Below, piece after piece: positions 1 through 9,276 of a DNA stretch of 21,391 nucleotides. A program made the position numbers and the translations under genes. The first letter of the stretch is position 1. Every line of letters begins with the position of its first letter. The DNA is taken from the NCBI GenBank assembly GCA_001275005.1, contig JWZX01002994.1, positions 1 to 21,391 of the forward strand. The letters run 5' to 3'. Below the pieces are notes generated by a model, which saw only the letters and a program-made list of their open reading frames with translations, was not told the origin of the DNA and searched no databases. This DNA comes from Chrysochromulina tobinii. Taxonomy: Eukaryota > Haptophyta > Prymnesiales > Chrysochromulinaceae.

Positions 1-108
1 GAATGAAGCGGCTGTGACGTGTGCGAGGTGTTCGACCTTCACGCTTGGTGTGAGTTTGGTTTGTGCGTGTTGGTGTGTTGTGAATGAACATGTTAGTGAG
101 GCTGCCCA

Positions 109-720
109 ATGCTGGCGCTGCTGGCCACCGTCGCCGCCGCATCGTGGCTTCCAGACCATGGTTCTCTCGCAGGCCGGTCAGTAGGTGCCTTACCCGCCGG
201 CTCCGCCTCCAGCCACTGCTACGCCTTCGGACGCTCTCTGAGCGCACGCCTCAGTAGCTCCTCCGTGGCTGCCTCGTCTGCTGCCGCCTCGACGACGACA
301 TGGTGCCGCGAGGCGTGGGACGCGACGGCGTGGGAGGGCACGCGCTCCATCGATCGCCACCAGCTGCTGCAGGGCCTCCTCGACGGAGGTCTCACCGCAC
401 GAGAGGCCAACCACGCCGCGTGGCGCGGGCTCGGCTATAAATGGAGCAATGGTGCAATGCTGCTCGCCCCCGACGGCACGCCGTGTGCAGCCGGCGCGTC
501 GCTCCCCGATGTGCTCGGGGATGCGGACACCCTCGCTCGCCTCGAGGCTACGCTGCCGCTCGACGACGAGGATGAGGTCGCGTGCCTCGATACGCTGGTC
601 GATACGCTGCACGGCGAGGAGCTCACGCGCGCGCTCGTCGCAGAGGGCGACGCCGACTTCCTTGCCCGGCGCACGCTCGTGCGCTGGCTGTACTCGACGC
701 AGCCTGGCCTCAGATTTTGA
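109..720 (+). CDS. Hypothetical protein, 203 aa, possible N-terminal targeting sequence
   Basis: I do not recognise the family. The frame opens at an ATG (109) and stops at TGA (718-720). The first 15 residues are short and hydrophobic (MLALLATVAAASW), then comes a Ser/Ala-rich stretch to about residue 62, which together resemble a signal or organelle-targeting leader. The remaining 140 residues look globular, with an acidic patch (LDDEDE) and a helical C-terminal part ending in RTLVRWLYSTQPGLRF. Long reading frames also exist on the opposite strand here, as is usual in this GC-rich DNA, so the coding strand is not certain. The window starts only 108 nt upstream, so the ORF could be the last exon of a larger gene. 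GT and AG dinucleotides that could be splice sites are present around 50-175. Confidence 0.45.
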   Translation: MLALLATVAAASWLPDHGSLAGRSVGALPAGSASSHCYAFGRSLSARLSSSSVAASSAAASTTTWCREAWDATAWEGTRSIDRHQLLQGLLDGGLTAREANHAAWRGLGYKWSNGAMLLAPDGTPCAAGASLPDVLGDADTLARLEATLPLDDEDEVACLDTLVDTLHGEELTRALVAEGDADFLARRTLVRWLYSTQPGLRF

Positions 721-1400
721 AGGCACTCTTTAGTTCTAGTAAGATCACTTATACGTGTATCATGCACTCGTTCGGGTACCCGACCCTCGAGCTCGACGTC
801 GCTTGTGGCTCACACGTTAGCTTAGCATGTTACAATGCTCATCCGAGGTGCGAGGCACGTCCCTAGCGCGTGGTTCCGGCGAGCAGTTTTCTCGCGCAGG
901 CGGGGTCCCGCCAATTACGTAGGGTTGCACTTGTTCAGTTACAAACTCGCTCTCTCGATTTTCACATATCACCTACGGGATTTTCAGCAAACAGTCGCGA
1001 ACGACAAACAGCAGGGCATGATGCTCGGATCAGATGAAGTGAAAGTGTGTATCTGTGCTCGTTCGTCCTTTTCCGGGGTCCTTTTGGACGCCCTCACCGG
1101 GACCGGCAGCGGCAACGGGCACGCAGCGCCAGCGGGTGGCGCCCGCCCTCGCCCCTGCGTGGCGCGCGGAACCGATTATTATGCGGACTGTGCCTCCTTG
1201 CTCGGGTGTAGGTACAATCACAGTCATTAGCGCGCAGCGCAGCGCGCGCGGGATTTGTCTCGGTGGTGCGATGCCAAACTTCCGTTTCGCTCAAATTCAC
1301 TGTAGGATTCTTAACGGACGCTGTCGAACTCGCTGACGTGGCACTCCGGACGTCGCGGAGGAGGAATTTCTTCGCCGTGTCGTCGGTGTGCGTCGTAAAG
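721..1400. other. Intergenic region, 5' of the peroxiredoxin gene
   Basis: No convincing gene is seen in these 680 bases. The short ORFs present have no recognisable composition or motifs. The segment is less GC-rich around 720-1040, and probably holds the 3' end of the upstream gene and the promoter and leader of the peroxiredoxin. The peroxiredoxin frame stays open upstream of its ATG to about 1263, but without another in-frame ATG. Confidence 0.5.
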
Positions 1401-1988
1401 ATGAGCCTCGGAGTCCCCGCCGTCAGCGTCGGCGACAAGTTCCCGACCACGCCCGTCGTGCACGTCGGCTTCCCGAAAGCGAAGACCATCGCCGAGCTCC
1501 TCGAGGGCAAGAGCAAGGTGCTCTTTGTCTCACTGCCGGGCGCATTCACCCCCACCTGATCCACGTGCCAGGTCCCGGGACTCAAGAAGGCCGAAATCGA
1601 CGGCCGGCTTGAGGCGGCGGGGATCGATAAGGTCTACATCTTCTGCGTCAACGACGGCGCGGTGATGGAGGCGTGGAAGAAGGACCAAGGCCTCGCGGGC
1701 TCGGACCTCATCGAGTTTGTGGCTGACGTGCAGGCGGCCCTGACCGAGGCGCTCGGCATCATGCTGACGGGCGAGGGCAAACCGTACGGCCCGGGCGAGG
1801 GCCCCAACTTTGCGCTCGGCTTCCACACGAAGCGGTGCAAGCGCTCCGCCATCTACGTGGTAGACGGCGTGATCAAGGTCATGTCGATCTCGGAGGGCGG
1901 CCCGAATGGCGAGTTCGACCCGGCGGGCGATTCTTTCCCACAGTCGTCGTGCATCGAGAATGTGCTCGAGCTCATCGGCAAGCTCTAA
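1401..1988 (+). CDS. Type II (Prx5-like) peroxiredoxin, predicted selenoprotein with TGA-encoded Sec53
   Basis: Thiol (here seleno) peroxidase that reduces hydrogen peroxide and alkyl hydroperoxides, usually regenerated by thioredoxin or glutaredoxin. The reading frame from ATG 1401 to TAA 1986-1988 is 195 residues, the normal family length, if the single in-frame TGA at 1557-1559 is read through. That TGA lies exactly where the peroxidatic cysteine belongs: the text before it reads VSLPGAFTPT, the invariant Prx5 active-site lead-in (PGAFTPTC in relatives), and the text after it reads STCQVPGLKK. Frame and homology continue unbroken on the far side: VYIFCVNDGAVMEAWKKDQG, an ALGFHTKRCKRSAIYVVDG strand pair and a C-terminal ENVLELIGKL helix. 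Cys56 makes a UxxC redox pair with Sec53. The ATG at 1401 is chosen because the open frame upstream has no other ATG. A gene caller that treats TGA as stop would report a truncated protein or start at Met 1662. A nonsense mutation is the alternative, but it would have to fall on the active-site codon by chance. Confidence 0.9.
1557..1559 (+). other. In-frame TGA, predicted selenocysteine codon
   Basis: The only in-frame stop within the peroxiredoxin homology, placed on the catalytic cysteine codon (ACC CCC ACC TGA TCC ACG TGC). Recoding of this codon as Sec would need a SECIS element in the 3' UTR; a candidate is listed at 2074-2147. Confidence 0.85.
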
Positions 1989-2000
1989 GCCGGCTTAGAG

Positions 2001-2016
2001 GCGGGATCACTCCCGC
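2001..2016 (+). repeat. Short perfect hairpin just after the peroxiredoxin stop codon
   Basis: GCGGGA and TCCCGC form a 6-bp stem around a TCAC loop, beginning 12 nt after the stop codon. It lacks the ATGA/GA core of a SECIS element. Function is unknown and it may be chance in GC-rich DNA. Confidence 0.4.
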
Positions 2017-2073
2017 AAGCTAGGCCATCATCCTGGCTCGCACCTCTCGTCTGCGAGGTCGCGCGCCGAGCGT

Positions 2074-2147
2074 CACGGCTCTCATGATGCTCGCCGGGCA
2101 CAGGCCGATCATCGGACCTCCTGCGAGTGGAGCGACTGCCAGCCGTG
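2074..2147 (+). promoter_or_regulatory. Candidate SECIS element in the peroxiredoxin 3' UTR
   Basis: Hand folding gives a SECIS-like layout. The basal helix is CACGGCT (2074-2080) with AGCCGTG (2141-2147). An internal loop follows, then a quartet with ATGA (2084-2087) opposite GGAG (2129-2132) that provides the tandem G.A/A.G pairs. The upper helix pairs 2088-2094 with 2123-2129 (7 bp including two G-U wobbles) and may extend to 2096-2098 with 2119-2121. The apex contains a small CCGA/TCGG hairpin (2105-2108 with 2112-2115), as in type II elements. It lies 515 nt after the TGA and upstream of an AATAAA. Against it, the usual unpaired AA (or CC) of the apical loop is not clear, and the internal loop is asymmetric (4 against 8 nt). 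No covariance search was run. Confidence 0.4.
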
Positions 2148-2376
2148 GCGCCCGGGCGTGAACCGATGCGACGAGCACGCAGAGGCCAGGACATGCGCAT
2201 GCGGCCAGGACATGTGGCAGTTGCCCGTGTCATGTGTGTGTGACTGCGTGGTGTCGGTCGGCACGCCAGTCGCCACGCCGCCGCCGCTTGCTCGGCTCCG
2301 TCACCCGGGACCGCGTGCGCGTGCGGATAGGTGCGGGTAGAAGTCGCGCGGAAAGGGTCCCTAGCGCCCCGCATTG

Positions 2377-2382
2377 AATAAA
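2377..2382 (+). terminator. Possible polyadenylation signal AATAAA
   Basis: An AATAAA hexamer about 390 nt after the peroxiredoxin stop codon, in a locally A/T-richer patch. If used, the 3' UTR would include the candidate SECIS. Canonical AATAAA is not obligatory in many algae, so this is tentative. Confidence 0.35.
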
Positions 2383-3004
2383 GCACTACACTGTTCGAAA
2401 GTTCTATACACGCAAAGGAGGACGAGCCGGAGACTCCGGTCTCGCCGCTCCGCTCCGCGTCCCGCGTCGGCCGTCGGGGTCGGCGTCGCCCGGCCCGTCT
2501 CGGCGACGCCACTCGGCCCCGCGTCGGCCGTCGGAAGTTAGATCTACGAGCCCGCGACGCTTAAAACGATATTGGATATAAGCCCGGACTCTCCAGGCGG
2601 CCGGCGCGCCGCGTGCGCCGTCTCGCGTCTCGACAGACGCGCGTCGGAGGTCGGGTGGTCGCGCGAACGTACCTCAAGTGCGCTCACGGCGGTGTACGTG
2701 CTGGGTCGACCCCCCTCTCCGACCGCTGACCGGATCGGCGATCGTGTGCTGCTCGTGTGACCCCCTCCGACCTCTCAGCCTCACCACGAGTCACGTGTTG
2801 ACTTTGGCCCATGCGTACAGAGCGGCATGACTGCCGTGCGCACCGATTCTGCAGACCGGGGACCGCTCATGTCATCTGTATCCTCCTTCCTCCAACAGTT
2901 CCTTCGTCCATCCAGAATGATCGCCGCGCCCGTCGGAGCGCTCGCCAAGTTCCCGCCGCCACCATCCGCCCGTCTCTTGATCTCTCGCTCTTGCCGGACG
3001 ACGC
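2383..3004. other. Convergent intergenic region
   Basis: Between the 3' ends of the peroxiredoxin (+) and the large membrane protein gene (-). No gene is supported; the short ORFs have no recognisable content. A CGCGTCGGCCGTCGG direct repeat occurs at about 2463 and 2520 within CG-rich low-complexity sequence. Confidence 0.4.
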
Positions 3005-6000
3005 CTACGCATTCGTCGCCGGCGTCTTGCCTGTTTGCCGCTTCGAGCGGCGCGGCGGCGGCGTCTTCACGTGCTCGGCGACCTTCTTCTTACGGTTTGA
3101 GCTCCGCGGCGCCGCCTGCGTGAGGTCAAAGAGCACGAGCGGCTGGATGCCTCCGTAGAGCCCATCCTCAACGGCTCCCTCGAGCAGCTCGCGTCCCGAG
3201 GGCGAGGGCGGCGCGAGGAGCGCGAAGGGCGTGTCCATCGGCAAGGGGTCGAATGTCGAGGAGACCATCCTTGAGACGAGGACGCCACTCGCCGGCGCTG
3301 CCGGCACGCCGGCGGTTACGAACGCGTTTGACGACGGAGCCGTCGCTAGATCATGGCTTGCGCTGAGCGCCCCGCGGATGTCGGAGCGCGCGTCGTGCGA
3401 GCTCAACGGCGAGGGCGCCTCGTCGCGAGCTGCGAGCTCGGTTGTGGATGGCGCCGTGGGCGGGGCAGGCGTGCCTGCCTCGGCGCGACCGTCGAGGCGC
3501 ATCGCGAGCGCGATCAGTAGCGCAGACGCGACGGTTGTCAGGCAGACGAGTAGCACCGGCGGCTCCGTATCGGGAGCGCCGAGTGGAGCGGCGGGCTCGA
3601 GAGGCTCCGCCGTGATGTGAAGGATCGGTGAGAGCTCCGACAGGGCGTCATGGGCGGTGGCAGCGGATGCCGCAGCGCCCTGAAGGGCGTCCGAGGCGCT
3701 GATGGCCTTTGATTGGGCAGCCTCTGCGGTGGCGCTGAGCTGCACGAGCGCCTCGGTAACGTCCTTGGATTGGGCAGCCTCTGCGGTGGCGCTGAGCTGC
3801 ACGAGCGCCTCGGTAACGTCAACAGTCCATCCGCTCGTCATCAGCCCCACGATGGCAGCTTGGCGCTCAACTCGACGCTGGATCTCGTCAGCATCCACAG
3901 CCTCACCTCTCGTTGCGAACCAATCGGCCGCCTCCGAGGCGCGCGCATTCATGGCATTCATGGTCATGATCAAGGCTGTGGCGATCGGCGCGACGTCAGT
4001 AGGCGCATCAGCTGCTTCGACGTCGGCCGGTCCGATCAGCGCGTCGCGCGCCCTGGCAGCCGCTTCGTCCATGGCCTCCACGGAGAAAGTGATCGCCTTC
4101 TGCATCTCTGTCCACATAAAGTCAGCCAGGGCAGATGTCGCCTCCATCCCAGCGTGGGCATCCTGCGCAACAGCCACGTCGACCGCATCGTCCGCGTCGT
4201 CCGCGTCGCTGCCATCCACGTTGGCGGCCCCATCGGCAACGATCGCCGGCCGCGCGAAACGCAAGATGGCATGCACCCGCGGCGCGCTTGAGAGCAGATC
4301 GCCTAGGCGCGCGCCGGCCGGCTTGATCACTGCCACCGCCGTCGAGGCGATCCCGTTTGGTACGGTGCACAGCGGAGGCGCCTCCGGTACACGAGGAACG
4401 TCCTCCGCGTCAGCAGCAGGCTGCTCGACCGTTACGAGAGCCCAAGAGAGGTACGTGCGCCAATCGGGCTGTCTCTTTGCCCACGAGGGCAGGCCGAGGC
4501 GCACCGGCCACGCCGAGTCGAGTTGCGTCGAGGACTCGATCAGGACGAATCCTTTCGTCAGGTCGGGGCGCGCCAGCACCCTCGACCCCACGAGAGCAGC
4601 CAGCGGCGCCGCCGGGCTCGCCAGTGCGAGGCAGAGGGCACTCTTCGAAGTCCGCACCAGTGAATGAGGGAGCCACGTGTGATTGGCTCCGCAGCTCCCA
4701 GTCGAGGCCATGGCACCGACTGCCGCCGACACGATCGATTCGGCAGCATTCGCTCCCGCCGCCGCCAGATCGCGAGCGGTCGCGGCTGTGGAAAGCGTGG
4801 CCATAAAGGCCTCGGTCGCATTGCGCCACACAGGCTTGACGAGCGGACACGTGGCAGGTGAGCTCGGATGCTGCGGCCAGCGCCGCGGCCCATCGTACAG
4901 CGGCCACCGATTGCGCACGAACAGCGCTGCCAGGGGTGCCAGCCACGCGCCCTCCTTTGCCGTCTGTGCGAACGAGGCATCGGGCGCGATCGATGCGAGC
5001 AGTGCCGCGTGCATCGAGGCGGCGGCGGAGGAGTGGGTCGGCCGCAGCGGTTCGAGCGGTGGCGCGGGGCACGTGGTATTGAGTGCGAGGGTGGGAAGGC
5101 TGGCCTTGATGGTGTGAGATGTACGCACGAGAATCGCACTGGAAGCGTTCTCGGCCCTTGCCTTGCCAGCGTCTACTCCTGCCGTCTGAGCTGGTGCCGT
5201 GGCGGCCACGACGGCCGCGACTGTCTGAGCGCTGTTTTGAGCGGCAACCTCTACCGCAATGTCGCTTTTCACCTCGTCTGCCGCCGCCTTGGCCGCCGCA
5301 CGTGATGCCGCCTCGAGCAGCATCGAGCGCACTGAGCTCGAGATGGAGTTCGAATCGATCGATCGAAGCGGCGGCGACGCCAGGGCCGTGCTGATGGTCT
5401 GTGCCGGCGCTACTGGAACCTCAGCCAAGGGCGGCTCGATCCCTGAAAAGTACTCAGGCTGCGCTGCCGGGGGTTGGCAGTCTCCTGGACCATTGACTGT
5501 ACTTCCAGCGTCTCTACCGATTCAGGCTCACGCTTAGCCTCCGGAGTCAACGGCGTCGAGACCGACGCGTCAGAAACCGTCGAAATGCGGAGCGAAGGTG
5601 GAGCGGGCGGGAGGCGCTGTCGCGAGTGTGAGGCCAACGCGGATGCTGGTGGCGGTGCAAATGTAGGTCCCGCCGGAACGACGAGAACGACGACGGCGGA
5701 TACGAGAAGGAAGCTAACCGCTGCGGCTAGAAGAGCCCAGCCGATGGCACGATTGATCAGGAAAGAAGCGTCCACTTTGGGAAGCGAGCGCACGCTGCCA
5801 GTGCTCCTGCCGTCAGTAGTGGCGAGAACTGGACTCGCGATGCGTAGCTTTGCGAGCTCCGGCGTAAGGCCCGTGTGCTGCATCGGCGCAGGCGGCGAGA
5901 AGAGCATGTTGCTCACGGGCGAGACAAGCCCTGGAGTCGCCTTGTGCGCGTCATCCTTTACGGAGGAAGCGGGTGAGACGATCCGCTTGGCGGCCACCAC

Positions 6001-6141
6001 AGTGATCTTGGGCGTTGCAGGTACGGGCTTGCTGCCAGTTGTAGTTGGCTTGCGGTGCACCGCTCGGCCGTTCGGCAGGGGCGAGAGCGCGGCGCGCAGT
6101 GGCATGGGAACCACTTTTGAATCGCAGAAACTCGCAGGCAT
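3005..6141 (-). CDS. Large Ala/Pro/Ser-rich protein with two predicted membrane segments, 1015 aa, two exons
   Basis: Family not recognised. The model is complement(join(3005..5442,5532..6141)). Exon 1 starts at ATG 6141. The intron (5443-5531, 89 nt) begins GTGAGC and ends TACTTTTCAG; both sites are good consensus matches, and the phase-1 junction (C plus GG, giving Arg) joins the two frames exactly. Residues 1-130 are basic and rich in SP/TP motifs, followed by a strong transmembrane segment (about 132-157, AIGWALLAAAVSFLLVSAVV). The middle 670 residues are Ala-rich, with NHT/NAT/NTT sequons and an exact tandem repeat of 19 residues (DVTEALVQLSATAEAAQSK, about 745-783). A second hydrophobic segment (LLVCLTTVASALLIALAM) lies near residue 835, and the protein ends in a Lys/Arg-rich tail (NRKKKVAEHV, PPPRRSKRQ). 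This suggests both termini lie on one side of a membrane with a large loop on the other. The start lies 219 nt from the aldo-keto reductase ATG, a divergent pair. Confidence 0.6.
3711..3820 (-). repeat. 57-bp tandem duplication inside the membrane protein gene
   Basis: Two copies with a period of 57 bp, starting at 3711 and 3768, share 53 identical bases. They encode the duplicated 19-residue helix-like unit DVTEALVQLSATAEAAQSK. The near identity at DNA level points to a recent duplication. Confidence 0.9.
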
Positions 6142-6360
6142 AACACCGTGAACGAGAATGGGTGTGTGAAAAGATTTAGATTATGGTGAATAGTACTGAT
6201 TAAGGCTGTGCACCAAGGAGATTTTCATATAAATCATTCGCTTCGTCATGTGCTCGGCTTTTCCCCTGCTCGCAAGCTCGAGGGAGGAGCCATGAACAGG
6301 TTGGTTCCATGTACCTTCCCGTCGGCGAAGCTTTTCTGGCTCTACTTGCTATACCACCGG

Positions 6361-7311
6361 ATGTCGGAGGCCGTTGCTGCTATCGGCGGACCTGTGGTCA
6401 CCCTAAATGACGGCCACAAGATGCCACTGGTTGGGCTGGGGACCTGGAAGTCTCAACCGGGTGAAGTAAAAGCTGCTGTGAAGACGGCCGTCCGATGCGG
6501 CTATCGTCACATTGACTGCGCGGCCTGTTACAAGAATGAGAAGGAGGTGGGAGAGGCGCTCACAGAGCTCTTTGCCGAGGGCGTGTGCACGCGTGAGGAT
6601 CTGTGGATCACCAGCAAGCTATGGAATGACCACCACACGGCTGCGGATGTGCCCAAAGCATGCGACAAGACGCTCGCCGACCTCCAGCTCTCCTACGTGG
6701 ATCTCTATCTGATACACTGGCCGGTGGTGGCCAACTTCACTGGGCCGGAGCTCAGCCCATCGTATGAGGAGACCTGGACCGCGATGGAAGCCCTGGTTGC
6801 CGCGGGAAAAGCGCGGAGCATCGGTGTGAGCAATTTAAGCGCCAAGAAGCTAAAAGCGATGCGATCCTACGCGAAAGTCTTTCCTGCCGTCAATCAGGTC
6901 GAGCTGCACCCGTTGTGGAGGCAAGAGGACCTCTTGCGCGAGTGCGCGAAGCTTGGCACGCATCTGACGGCGTACTCGCCGCTGGGCTCGCCCGACTCGG
7001 CCACCATGATCATGCACGTCGGGGCGACTGTGATGGAGGCAACCGAAGTCCAGCGTATCGCCGCGGCCATGGGCAAGTCGCCCGCCCAAGTACTGATCCG
7101 CTGGGCCGTCCAACGCGGCACCTCGGTCGTCCCCAAGAGCGTCACGCCCTCGCGCATCGAGGCCAACCTCGACGTGCTCAGCTGGGCGCTCGACGACACG
7201 CAGATGGCCGAAATCTCCGCCATGGAGCCTCAGGTGCGCTTGCTACACGGCCAGTTCTGGTGCAATCCCGACGGCCCGTACAAGACAACGGCCGACCTGT
7301 GGGATGAGTGA
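6361..7311 (+). CDS. Aldo-keto reductase (AKR superfamily), 316 aa
   Basis: NADPH-dependent reductase of aldehydes and ketones with the (beta/alpha)8 fold. The protein from ATG 6361 (MSEAVAAIGG) is 316 residues, the normal AKR length. The catalytic tetrad is complete: Asp52 in HIDCA, Tyr57 in CYKNE, Lys86 in TSKLWN and His119 in LIHWP, each nine residues later than in AKR1 enzymes. Substrate- and cofactor-side motifs are also present: LNDGHKMPLVGLGTW at the N-terminus, SIGVSNLSAKKL, NQVELHPLWRQ, AYSPLGS and VVPKSVTPSRI near the cofactor site. The ORF stays open upstream, with another ATG at 6292 and one at 6208; a 23-residue leader from 6292 (MNRLVPCTFPSAKLFWLYLL) could be a targeting sequence, but the family start fits 6361. 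The exact substrate cannot be told. No intron is needed. Confidence 0.93.
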   Translation: MSEAVAAIGGPVVTLNDGHKMPLVGLGTWKSQPGEVKAAVKTAVRCGYRHIDCAACYKNEKEVGEALTELFAEGVCTREDLWITSKLWNDHHTAADVPKACDKTLADLQLSYVDLYLIHWPVVANFTGPELSPSYEETWTAMEALVAAGKARSIGVSNLSAKKLKAMRSYAKVFPAVNQVELHPLWRQEDLLRECAKLGTHLTAYSPLGSPDSATMIMHVGATVMEATEVQRIAAAMGKSPAQVLIRWAVQRGTSVVPKSVTPSRIEANLDVLSWALDDTQMAEISAMEPQVRLLHGQFWCNPDGPYKTTADLWDE

Positions 7312-7594
7312 TCGAGCAGTGCCGCGCGCTCGTCGAGCGCGCTCGTCGCGGCGGGTCGTCGAGATCTTCCACACGCGAGCCTTGAGGCACACATACATTG
7401 TAATAGCGACTATCTTGAGCGTTGAGCCTTCTCATGGGCCGAATTCGGAATGTCGATCGATGAAGAGAGGAGGGTGGAGAGGTCGACGGGCCCACAAAGA
7501 AAATCTGTGCGTGTGCATAGGAATTCTACACAGCACACAAATCACGAAAGTCAAATGTGCCTACGCTCGCACCGCGCAGACCCGGAAAGGCGAC

Positions 7595-9020
7595 ATGGTG
7601 CAGCTCTCAGGGGCAGAGTTGGTGTTGTCGCTGAAGCTCAGTGAGACTTGGAACGACCATCACCCCGCCGGCAAAGGCACTGTGCGCCTCGTGAGCACCA
7701 CGTTCGGCGCATGGAAGCCAACTGCAGCCTGCCCAACCCCACGACTCTGGATCCTGCTTTGTGGCCACTACCGAACGTTTAGTTGGGCCCGATCGTCTCT
7801 CGCAGAGGTCGCAAATCTATCCTCGGCAGACTGCTATTTCATCTTCGCGGTCATCCCGCTTCAAATAGAATCCGTGGCACGCACCGGCTCTTGGTCGCCT
7901 GTCGCGGGCACTCTGTGGCAGCGCCTCGCAAAGAGCATCGATGACGTGCATCCGCTGCTCGACGAGTCGATGTCCGTCTTCAACGGAAGGATGGCGGTTG
8001 CAGTGCTCAACCGCACCGACGAGCTCGACAAGAGACCGGGTCCCGCCAAGGCATGCAGCATGGGCACTCGCCAGGGTATGCGCCCAGCAACACAATTGGG
8101 GCGCCATCGACCCGCCTACTGTCGTGGTTCGAACACGGCCCGATGTGGTGCTGCGAGCACCCTTTGCCATCGATCGGTTTCAGCGATACGCCCGCTTGGG
8201 CCGATACGGCCGGCACCTGATGCTCAACCAGGATATACGGGAGGGTGACCACTGGTGGGCGCAGAGCGATTACTTCATGATCACGAGCTTCGGGGCGTTT
8301 GAAGCGGATATCGCGCTACCGCTCGAGCTTGCAGGAACACGGTGGCGCACGCAGACGCGCCAAGCGATTGAGGGCTTCGAGATGTACCAGCGTGCGTATC
8401 GCAATGGCTGGGGCAACCAGCCAGGGAGCGGCGATTGCCTCTGCTTGGAGCTACCGGCTGTGTACGAGGACGTGGCCGCGCGCTCCTCTGGGATCTCCTC
8501 AGGGATCGTGGCAAGTAGAAGGTGCATACACGGAAGCTACGTTGCGTCCTGCTGGCCCGTGCTCGCGGAGTCGCAGCTCGTGGTGCCGATCTACAACCAC
8601 CCCATCGGGCGTGATGGTCACAACCCCGTGGTGCGCGCGGGCCTTGCAGGGTACCTGAAGGGCGGTGGCGTGATACTTCGTGACGCACCCAGCACTGATG
8701 TTCAGTGGCCGCCGCCGCTCGTGCTGGGGCTACCCGACCAGAGCAGCGCGGCAGCCCGAACGTCGAACGGGACCATCACGAGCACGGGCAGCCGCCTCAT
8801 TGAGCTGACTGCGTCCGTCCGATGCGTCTGCCCAGTGCCGCCGAATGGGTCGCTTTCAAGGCAGCAGGGCCAGCAGGGGACTCTCACGCCCGTTACAACC
8901 GAAGCCCGAAATAGGGGAGAGTTGCTCTTCTTCAAATGCCGTAAAGGAGTCGAGCTTCGTCCAGAGGAAGAAAGCGATGGAGCCGGAGACTTCCAACGGC
9001 CTTGTTTGCGACCTGCTTAG
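7595..9020 (+). CDS. Glycosyltransferase-like protein, apparent frameshift near 8051-8060
   Basis: Two overlapping frames give one continuous protein. The first part (ATG 7595 to about 8052) contains LWILLCGHYRTFSWARSSLAEVA and a long helical stretch ending LNRTDELDKRPGPAKA. The second part, one base later in frame, continues AWALARVCAQQHNWG, then TVVVRTRPDVVL, MLNQDIREGDHWWAQSDYF and ITSFGAFEADIALPLE. The RTRPD element and the aromatic GDHWWAQSD segment resemble uncharacterised glycosyltransferase-like proteins of algae; that is a weak family call. No GT-AG intron bridges the frames. Removing TGCA from GCATGCAGCATGG would restore the frame, so a small insertion or a sequencing error fits. 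If real, this is a pseudogene or truncated allele. The C-terminal 90 residues after about 8700 are low in recognisable structure. The start is uncertain; the frame is open further upstream, but that part does not look coding. Confidence 0.5.
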
Positions 9021-9276
9021 TGGCAGCTATTTCTCAGTGCACACACCACACTCACACTCCCTTGTGAACACACACTCAGACTCATGTATGCAGGGTATGC
9101 GGCGGGGGCCTGGTTCGCAGCAACGTTGAACGTATACGCTTGTTGGTCGACACGCGCCGCTTTCGAATCTCGCTTCGTCAATCTCAGCGTTTCGTCAGAA
9201 GTGGGGAGAAGGGTGGAGAACGCTCCAGTTCGCGATCACCCGCAACACAAACGCGCATCACCCCGACAGTCCAACA

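Noticed and set aside
1557-1559. TGA as an ordinary nonsense mutation making a pseudogene
   Set aside because: Possible but unlikely: it falls exactly on the catalytic cysteine codon and the rest of the frame is intact and well conserved.
2240-2275. GTGA followed by a GACTG/CAGTC hairpin as an alternative SECIS
   Set aside because: No GA-containing partner strand at the right place, so no quartet can form.
3702-4667. Plus-strand ORF of 321 codons inside the large membrane protein gene
   Set aside because: Composition is that of an antisense shadow in GC-rich coding DNA; the minus strand has a consistent intron, membrane segments and repeat.
8050-8100. A GT-AG intron to explain the frame change in the glycosyltransferase-like gene
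   Set aside because: GT/AG pairs of correct phase give introns under 20 nt, far shorter than the 83-108 nt introns elsewhere in the window.
8120-8135. GGTTCGAAC resembling a tRNA T-loop
   Set aside because: No A-box, acceptor stem or cloverleaf around it, and it lies in coding sequence.
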